Shown here: piece after piece, positions 56,746 to 64,000 of the stretch
Position numbering within the stretch: position 1 is the first letter of the stretch
Layout: each line of letters starts with the position of its first letter
NCBI RefSeq assembly: GCF_030445035.2
Contig: NC_080677.1
Coordinates: forward strand, 111,407,263 to 111,471,262
DNA from: Dasypus novemcinctus
Lineage: Eukaryota > Chordata > Mammalia > Cingulata > Dasypodidae
Reading direction: 5' to 3'
DNA length: 64,000 nucleotides
Notes under the pieces: model-generated
What the model was told of the DNA's origin: nothing
Databases searched by the model: none
What the model saw: the letters and a program-made list of their open reading frames with translations, nothing else
Made by a program: the position numbers and the translations under genes

Positions 56746-59087
56746 CAACACGTGTGGAAGGCGTGCCGCGGGAGGCAGGCAGGAGGTCATTGTAAGGAAG
56801 AGCAGGAAGGGTCAATGGCGTGGAACTTAACTTTTTGTTAAATTATGAGGGCCCCTTGGGTTTGTTCTCCCAAGCCTGACGGTTGGGGTGGGGTAAGATG
56901 AGAAAGGCTGCAAGTTGAAAGACCTGGGACCTACTCCTGGATCTGCCACAGACCAACTTTATAATTAGGGGTAGGTCACAGCCCCTGGATGAGGCTCCAC
57001 CTGCTCACCTTTCCCCTTTACCTTTTAGAGTTGGAGTGGCATTCCAAGCAGGTGAGAGCTATTAAGGCCCTTTGAAACTCTGAGGTAAGTGCAACACACA
57101 TGTAAGGTTTATTAGTCCTTCCTGGACACACATACCTTCATTTTCAAATGGCACAGACAAGGAGGGTACACAGGCCCTCTGCGCTCCTGACCCTTCTCTA
57201 TGCATAGACACGGGAAAAGGCAGCAGCATCTGAGAGTTCGAATGTTTCCACCTTATGGACAGACCCTTTATCCCTCACACCTCCCCCAGCCCCTGCCAGC
57301 TGGCGAGGGGCAAAGAGAGACAGAAGAACAGCAGTCTAGCTTTCTCCCGCAGACAAATCATCCACTCTGCTCCTGGCCTGGTGGTTAAGCTGGGTAGGTC
57401 ATGGTCATTTCCAGGCTCCATGGCCACAAGAGGGAGAAGCTCAATGGCATATTGCTTCATAAAATCCTATTTGCTAAGGAAGCCATTTTTTGCAGAATTT
57501 CGGTTATTGTTTTTTGTGGGGTTTGGGGAGAAAAGCATTGGTTCATCACTCATGACCATATAAAGGGGCCAGATTTAGTAGGAGAGAGGAGAAGAAATCC
57601 TGAAGTTTTCCTTCACTTAGCTACCACTTAGCCTAGAAACAGAACAGCTATTTAAATTGATAAAAGCCAGATTTGCTCATTAAATAAATCGCCAGAGCCT
57701 GGTGGTGCTATAGAGAATCCCCAAGAGCTGCCCCCATTGCTGGGTGTTACGGAGTGAGCCTGATAGAAACCACAGGCAGACAGCGGCTTAAAAACCTAAA
57801 TTGTGGCGCCACCTGCAGGAGAGCAGAAATATCAGCATTGTCCCGCTTCTCAGCAGGCTGGGAAGGAAGAGCAGCTTCCGCAGTGACGCTCTGCGGGCGT
57901 CGGCCAGGACTGCAGACAGAAAGATGGGCCCCAACTGCCCCCCTGGCCCCTGCTTCCTGGTGTGTCCCCAGATGTCCACTGTGCAAACCAGCAGCCTTCA
58001 ACCTCTACCGTCGGTGAAAGCTGTCGTTCCAAGGTGTCAAAGGCAGCTCTTGAGATTCTCAGACATTTAAATAAGCTTGTTCTTTCCTGTTTCCTAAGGG
58101 GTTAAGTAAGGCCAAGAGTCCTAGCTTTGAGACTTTGGACTACGGGACAGTAAAACAACAGAGAAGTGGCTGCCCTGAGGGGAAGGGCAGAACGTCTCTG
58201 TCACCAAGGTTCTTACTGTACCTTAAACTTGGTGGCTTGTGTAATGTTAGTGCACCAAAACTGTCCCAAGTTCCACCCGCTCCTGGGTGCAAACGAGGAC
58301 ACGGTGATATTAATATCTGAATCTTGACAACTCTTGGCCTTCTCCTGCTTATACAAGACTTAGGATGACACTAACAGTCCCTCCCCTGTTTCCTGCCAGC
58401 ACGTGACAGCTCCCCAGTGGCGGTTGTGCTTAGGAACACGTCTAATTGTGCTGTTCCACGGGGGGCTCCTCACAGAAGTCCACGGCCACGAGCCACTGGA
58501 CAGAAGGCTCCATTTCCATTGCCCCCTCTAGGTACCCTCCAGGAGAATGCCTCCACCCAGTCCACACCTGGAGGCTGGTGCCAAAATGGGCGGATGCCCC
58601 CGCCAGCTTGTCTGGGCCCCCATGACTTCCATGGTCCAAACTTACTTCCTCTTCCTCCCTGGAATCTTTTATCCACTTCGCAAATGCTTCTTTCTCTTTC
58701 AGCTAAAAATCAAACTTGTCCTTTTAACTGCAGGAACTAGAAGTTAGAGCAGTGGAAGGAAGGAGGAGGTGAGACCGATGGCCAGAAACGGCCAAGCCCC
58801 AGCTCTTGGTTAGTTCCATGTCTTGCCACAATAAGAAAATGTGGACACGCGGGGGCTCACTCACAGCAGACACAAGGTCCCCCTGGTTCATGGGTCCCAC
58901 ACGACGACCTCCACCTTGCCTCTGCCTAGTTCGCTTGCCAAGAGGCTTAAGGTAGTCACTTGACCCCTCTGTCTTGGGTACAAACAGTACAAATGACTGT
59001 TGGTGTTCTTGTAATGCAGGCAGCGTTGGGCTCTCACACAGTCACAAGATGGTCGCCAGGTGGTCTGCCTATAATCAGTTCTAAGTG
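56746..59087. other. No gene seen
   Basis: Unique sequence. Overlapping frames at 57,255-57,563, 57,747-58,070 and 58,417-58,740 have no recognised domain or supporting splice context. Confidence 0.4.
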
Positions 59088-59613
59088 AATGTGGCGGCCA
59101 GCCTCCAGAATGGCCCCCAGTGGCTCTCACCCACGGTATTCACGCCCTGATGTAGTCCCCCCTCTTCTGAATCACAGCCGACTTGTGTGACCACTGCAGG
59201 TGGCCGAGCAGGACTTCCAAGGCTAGGCCATAGAAGACGGTGCAGCTTCCAGCTTGGTCTCTTGGGGCACTCCCTCCGGAGGAAGCCAGCCACCTTGTGG
59301 TGAGGACCCTCAAGCAGCCCTGTGGTGAGGGACCGAGGCTTCCCACCAAGAGCTGGCACCAACTCACCAGCCACATGAGCAAGCCACCTTGTCAGTGGGC
59401 CCCTTCAGCCCCACTCAAGCATACAGAGGATTCCAGCCTGCAAGTCTTCTCAAACTGTGGTCCCAGACATCACGGAGCAGAGACCAGCGATCTCTGCTGA
59501 GCCATGTCTTAATTCTTGACTCGCACAGAAGCCAGGAGATAATATGTGATTATTGTTGTTTTATGCCACTGACTTGGGAGTGATTTGCTGTGCAGCAATA
59601 GATCTCTAATACA
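59088..59613 (+). mobile_element. MaLR/ERVL-type LTR (plus)
   Basis: TGTGGCGGCCAGCCTCCAGAATGGCCCCCA at the left, AGCCAGCCACCTTGTGGTGAGGAC and CTCAAGCAGCCCTGTGG in the body, GGAGATAATATGTGATTATTGTTGTTTTATGCCACTG, and CAGCAATAGATCTCTAATACAG at the right. The order fits an old LTR of the MaLR/ERVL group. No internal ERV region is present, so it looks like a solo LTR. Subfamily is unassigned. Confidence 0.75.
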
Positions 59614-60161
59614 GTGACTTACAGAGAAAGCTTCATATGCCCAACCTTGACTTCATGAGCCCCCTACTCTTATTGTCCGAGCTCACTTGGCTTTAGAATG
59701 AGGACAGAGGGAGCATGCCTCCTGCATGATATTGCCCACACTGGGCAGGACTGGGCCCATTGCTTAGGACAAATCCTCTCAGAGCTCCTGGCTCAAGCTT
59801 CTTAGCACTTCCCAGTGTGCTAAGCAAATAGGAGAAAACCCAACCCAGTGGCTGGAAAGCCTCACAACTGAATGTCAAGTCCAGCACTCTCTCTAAGGTG
59901 GCTGTAGTCTGTCCCAGAGGGTCAGAGATCAGAGGTGTCCGACAGCAAGGCAGAGAGGGTGCTGGGTCCTGTTTGTTTTAAGGAGCAGCCTGGCACCTGC
60001 CTCCCACAGAAGGCCTTTCAGAGATTCTCAGAATGAGGGCACTCCGGAGGGAGGCCCTGCACCTGCAGAGCACGAGGCCCTTGTGCTAAAAATGCTCCCT
60101 AGGCCTGCTCCCCTCTCTTATGCATCAGGCCAGGAGGAGGCCCAGGACAATCCTTGTTGAT
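59614..60161. other. No gene seen
   Basis: Unique sequence with no supported feature. Confidence 0.5.
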
Positions 60162-60177
60162 AGAAGGTACGACAAGG

Positions 60178-60556
60178 GAAACGGACTTTGGCCCAGTGGT
60201 TAGGACGTCCGTCTACCATATGGGAGGTCCGCGGTTCAAACCCCGGGCCTCCTTGACCCGTGTGGAGCTGGCCATGCGCAGTGCTGATGCGCGCAAGGAG
60301 TGCCCTGCCACGCAAGGGTGTCCCCCGCGTCGGGGAGCCCCACGCGCAAGGAGTGCGCCCATGAGGAAAGCTGCCCAGCGTGAAAAGAAAGAGCAGCCTG
60401 CCCAGGAATGGCGCCGCCCACACTTCCCGTACCGCTGACGACAACAGAAGCGGACAAACAAACAAGACGCAGCAAACAGACACCAAGAACAGACAACCAG
60501 GGGAGGGAGGGAAATTAAATAAATAAATAAATCTTTTAAAAAAAAAAAAAAAAAAA
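60178..60556 (+). mobile_element. DAS SINE, young
   Basis: Complete long-form DAS: A box TTGGCCCAGTGGTTAGG, B box GGTTCAAACCCC, body CCTCCTTGACCCGTG and GAGTGCGCCC, tail AATAAATAAATAAATC and an A-run. A perfect 16-bp TSD, AGAAGGTACGACAAGG, lies at 60,162-60,177 and 60,557-60,572. The perfect TSD and low divergence mark the most recent insertion seen here. The 185-codon minus frame is a SINE artefact. Confidence 0.97.
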
Positions 60557-60599
60557 AGAAGGTACGACAAGGAGAAGAGACTAGAAATAAGAAGGGACC

Positions 60600-61375
60600 G
60601 GAAGCTGATAGCCCAGTTCCCCACCACACAGTGTCCCATGAAGACTTTCTTGCACCACCTTCCCTCAGGCTTCAAGGAATTTCCTCAGCCCTCAGCAGCT
60701 TCGGGAGTACTGCCCTGGTCCCTGGTAGGAAGAGAGGAGGAGGGAGGTGGGGAGCAGAGAGGAAGGATGAAAAGAAGGGAAAGTGGTGTCTACACTAAGT
60801 CGGAGTAGAAAAATAGCCACAGACAATTGCCTCAGGTAATACCACACTGGTGGCTTGAAATCAGCAGGGGTGGGAATATTTACACCACAGGAATCAGCAA
60901 ACGCTACAAATCAGGGCTTTTGTTTCCGTGGAGAGCTGGTTGTTAAACACACCAGAGGACAGGACAGACGACTGACCAGGATAAGGCCAGGCCTGCCCAG
61001 CTCCTCAGCTGATTGATTGATTATGGGCACCCGTCAAATACACCAACAGCATCAGCTCAATTCAGTGTCACTATAGCAACAGCAAGTTTCCTTCTTCCCG
61101 TAGCCCACTTCTGAATTACAAGAAAATATTGCTATACCCTCTTTCTATTAGCCGTTATTTACCAAGTCTTACATTTAAGGAGCTTTTCCTAGTATTATTT
61201 TAACTCCAGAATCAAGAAGGAAAACTGAGGCAAGGAATGTTGAGGTGACCTATCTCAGGTTATATAGGAAGCCAAAATGGAAACCTCTTAACATTTGTAC
61301 TCTCCTCTTTCTAAATTAAACTTAAGATTAAAACCCTGGGTTTTGCAGTCATTCTGTTTCCATCCCCTCAAAACA
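60600..61375. other. No gene; possible regulatory segment inside
   Basis: No repeat recognised. The part at 60,845-61,090 (GGAATATTTACACCACAGG, TTGTTTCCGTGGAGAGC, CTGATTGATTGATTATGGGC) has a dense, non-repetitive motif content that could be a conserved element. Confidence 0.25.
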
Positions 61376-61379
61376 TTGC

Positions 61380-61725
61380 TATTAAATTATGGTACCCCCG
61401 AACAGCAAAACCCAGTGCGGGTATTAAACAGAATGAAGTAAATCTATGTATGCGTCTCTGGGGAAAGAAAACAAGGGACAGAAGAGTGTATTTGTATACA
61501 TGCATTAGCATATTTTTTAATATACTGCAAGGTTGGTACTTTTCTAATAAGCATGTATATACATAGAACATTTTGGAAGGATGCACAAGAAACTTCCGTG
61601 GAAACCTCAGAGTGGGAGAAGTGATATATGTATTTTATTACTTTATTGTCTATCCTTTTGTGCTTTTGTACATTTTTACCACACGCAGTATTACATTCTC
61701 TCTTTAAAAAAAAAAAGCTACTTAA
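61380..61725 (+). mobile_element. L1M-type 3' end (plus)
   Basis: ATTAAACAGAATGAAGTAAATCTATGTATG, TTTGTATACATGCATTAGCATAT, TTTTGGAAGGATGCACAAGAAAC, ATTACTTTATTGTCTATCCTTTTGTGC, TTTGTACATTTTTACC and a terminal A-run follow the order of old L1M 3' ends. Confidence 0.65.
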
Positions 61726-62245
61726 AATGAAAGACAAATATCACTGCTAAAAACATCTTTATTACACCGCCTAGTCCTCTATGCTCTCTTTTCGAACTCA
61801 GCCAACCACTCCTCCACCCCATCTGTATCATATTCAAGCTTGCTATTGCTCTAGTTTCCTGTTGTATGCTTCATCCTTCTCCTCTTTCTCTGGCTGCCAT
61901 GAAGGTCACACAGCAGCCTGTCTGCCAGGGCATGGCCAGGTACATGCCCTGCCTCTCACTTCCTAAAAACAAAGTAGTGTCCTACTTGGCCCTAGGGCTT
62001 CCGTTTGGCAAAAATGGAATGATTAGAGGGAGATTCTAAGGATGATCCAGAACATCCTTTCCATGCTAAAGCAAATAAGTTTAGATGCAAGCAAAGGAAA
62101 TATTCTTTTACACCAGGATCAGTAAACTTATGGAAAGGGACAGCCCCAGCAATTGTGTAGGCTAAAACTATAACGATGCCAGAAAACATTTAGATACTGA
62201 TGGTTGAAAGCTGTATATCAAGTTATCCATCTTATTAGGGGTGGT
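61726..62245. other. No gene seen
   Basis: Unique sequence with no supported feature. Confidence 0.5.
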
Positions 62246-62249
62246 GTAG

Positions 62250-62760
62250 GGAGAGGGGAAAAATCTAGGGACAGGCAAATGTAATTCTGTTCTACAAAAG
62301 GGGAAAATAATGTAAGTTCTGAAAACTATAAACAAATGAGCTTGCTCCAGATATTGCCTATTGGGTCAGTAAAAGGTAAGTGCATGATTGTTTAAAAAAG
62401 GGTGTGGTGATCACTAGGAAGAAGTCTGGGATCACAAAAAACAAATCATGGCAGGCTGAGGGCATTCCCTAATTTAGTAAGGTCATGAGTTTTTAGATCA
62501 AGTGAATTTAAGAGAGTATCTGGATTGCATCAATACATTTGATAAACTAATAAAATCCTTATGCACATGAGGCAATGTGGCTGGAAGGACGAATTGCCTG
62601 AATGGTTAAACCCTAACTGTTTCGTTAATACATTGAAGACAACCTGGAGGAAGCTGTTCTCCAACTAATCCTGTTCAACATGTTTCCTCGTGACCTGGGT
62701 AAAGAGCAGGGTGGCATGGCCATCAACTTTTCTATTACTGCAGTGAAAGTAAAATATTGA
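62250..62760 (+). mobile_element. L3/CR1-like LINE fragment
   Basis: AAGAAGTCTGGGATCACAAAAAACAAATCATG, CATTTGATAAACTAATAAAATCC, CAACCTGGAGGAAGC, CTGTTCAACATGTTTCCTCGTGACCTGGGTAAAG and CATCAACTTTTC follow the reverse-transcriptase region of L3/CR1 elements (consensus 'ctgttcaacatttttatcaatgacttgga'). Frameshifts prevent translation. A continuation of the same LINE appears at 63,735-64,000. Confidence 0.7.
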
Positions 62761-63300
62761 ATGATGAGTATTTACAATCCTTTCCTCTTCTCAGCAGAAA
62801 GAAACCTTTGCTTAACATTGGGCTTTTTGGTGTAAATGGGGTGTTTTGATGTTGGTTTGGTGCACCACGCTGAGAAATGAAAAAGGCAAAAGATACTTAA
62901 CTCGTCTACATTTTAAAAGATTGGATCCAAGAAAGATGTGAGCAGAAGTCACAAGGAGAGGGTTTTTTAGGAAGTCTTTCAGAGTGTATGATGTGAGTCT
63001 CCCCTTTGCAGCCTCCTCAAGAGACCTTCAGTAAGGAACTTGGTAATACTTCAGTGCTTTGGAGGGGTGGATTTTGTATTTCTTTTGGATCCATCATCAA
63101 GCTGCGATGAATCTTAAGGTAGGAACAAGCAACCTTGTTTTATTCAGGCTCCAAGTCTGTGATCAAAGCTTAGCAACCTAAAATATATAATCACCATTCA
63201 AAAGTACTTTTGCATGCTAAAATTATGGAGGAAATAGAACAAAATGAAGTATAACAAAGTTACAACCAAAGTCCTGTATATAAGTACGAATGTTAATTTC
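62761..63300. other. No gene seen
   Basis: Diverged sequence, possibly part of the L3/CR1 host; homology is not clear. Confidence 0.35.
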
Positions 63301-63329
63301 ACAGGTCAACTGGGGCTAAGTTACAGAGT

Positions 63330-63715
63330 GCAGTTGTTTGGTCAAGTAAGCACTGGCCTGATTGTTACCGTGAGGGTATTTCAGGGTTCTAAATCATTAG
63401 TCAATTGATTACATCTATGGCTGATTGCATCTACAATCCACAAAGAAGACTGCCCTCAACAATGAAGGCCTTCAAGGGGGAAATGAGAATTTCAGCAGGC
63501 AAAAAGAGGAATTTCTATCTCTGCTGCGAACAACCAGCATCTCCTGGGGAATTTATCATCACCTTCATTGAGTATGACTTGTCGTCTGTCCTATGGAATC
63601 TCACGTTGCCTATCCCCATGGTAGCAGGAGCCAATTCCTATAATAAATCTCTTTATTTATATATATAATGTATATCCTGTCCCATTTCTCTGAAGAACCC
63701 TAATACAATGGATAT
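63330..63715 (+). mobile_element. LTR-like interspersed repeat inserted in L3/CR1
   Basis: GTTTGGTCAAGTAAGCACTGGCCTGATTG, ATTAGTCAATTGATTACATCTATGGCTGATTGC, TAATAAATCTCTTTATTTATATATATAATG, and the terminal TTTCTCTGAAGAACCCTAATACAA block match a common mammalian repeat whose end resembles MaLR-type LTRs. The class is uncertain. Confidence 0.5.
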
Positions 63716-63734
63716 AGAAAACAACTTTGTAAAT

Positions 63735-64000
63735 ACAGGATCGGGGAGAAGTGACCATATTATAAAAAAAAAAAAATAGTACCAGCTGTGGTGATAGTCC
63801 CACTCTACTCTGAGATAGCTAGACCATACCAGAAATATCATATACAGTTCAAGGCCCCACACTGTAAGATAAATTAGAGCACATTCAGGGGAGAGTGGCC
63901 AAGCCCCAAAGAAACGTAAAGCCCTGTTATATTTGTAGCAATCAAAGAACTAGTGATGTTCAGCTTTGAGAAAATAAAACTCAAGGGAGCTTCAAATATC
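63735..64000 (+). mobile_element. L3/CR1-like LINE fragment, continuing past the edge
   Basis: TATACAGTTCAAGGCCCCACACTG, AGAGCACATTCAGGGGAGAGTGGCC, CTAGTGATGTTCAGCTTTGAGAAAA and ACTCAAGGGAGCTTC match the L3/CR1 region beyond the RT domain (consensus 'gtgttcagttctgggcaccaca', 'tttagcctggagaagagaagac'). It is the downstream part of the LINE that starts near 62,250 and runs off the end of the window. Confidence 0.65.

Noticed and set aside
60118..60675. 185- and 138-codon minus frames
   Set aside because: Antisense of a DAS SINE.

Overview
This window looks like nuclear DNA of a placental mammal, almost certainly a xenarthran and most plausibly an armadillo (Dasypus type). The main evidence is the dominant young SINE. 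It has a tRNA-like head, a G-rich body, a run of ACAACAGAAGCGGACA-type units and an AATAAATAAATCTTTAAA tail, and it matches what I know of the armadillo-lineage DAS SINEs. Older mammal-wide repeats (MIR, L2, L3/CR1, MER5-like hAT elements, MaLR-type LTRs, L1M fragments) fill much of the rest. No complete protein-coding gene can be supported. Almost all longer open frames fall inside repeats or GC-rich DNA.

Layout. 0-13.5 kb: mostly unique or old-repeat DNA with a GC-rich patch at about 2.3-3.2 kb. 13.5-14.9 kb: a 5'-truncated antisense L1 with a DAS SINE nested in it, then a monomeric DAS SINE. 15-22.3 kb: sparse old repeats, an unidentified GC-rich block at 18.06-18.66 kb, and an AT-rich segment at 21.3-21.9 kb that resembles a conserved enhancer. 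22.33-30.32 kb: one essentially full-length, dead L1. It has a tandem-monomer 5' UTR, ORF1 and ORF2 remnants, a SINE inserted in ORF1, a 68-bp (GA)n tract in ORF2, and an apparent 3' transduction. 30.3-42 kb: largely unannotatable DNA with a MaLR-type LTR at 33.5 kb and another 5'-truncated L1 at 34.2 kb. 42.1-46.9 kb: a dense pile of nested SINE, L1 and LTR-like insertions. 47-53 kb: old repeats and unique sequence. 53.2-54.7 kb: a strong CpG island, the only convincing gene-control feature. 54.9-64 kb: a diverged direct repeat, a MaLR/ERVL-type LTR, a young DAS SINE, an L1M 3' end, and an L3/CR1 LINE split by an LTR-like insertion.

The CpG island is the best candidate for a promoter and first exon. 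It has a near-consensus splice donor facing left (minus strand, exon edge at 53,431) and a weaker candidate facing right (exon edge at 54,727), so it may be bidirectional. I do not recognise the gene, and no downstream coding exon is recognisable in the window.

Repeat family names rest on remembered consensus features, not a database search. Boundaries are firm where target-site duplications (TSDs) are given and approximate elsewhere.
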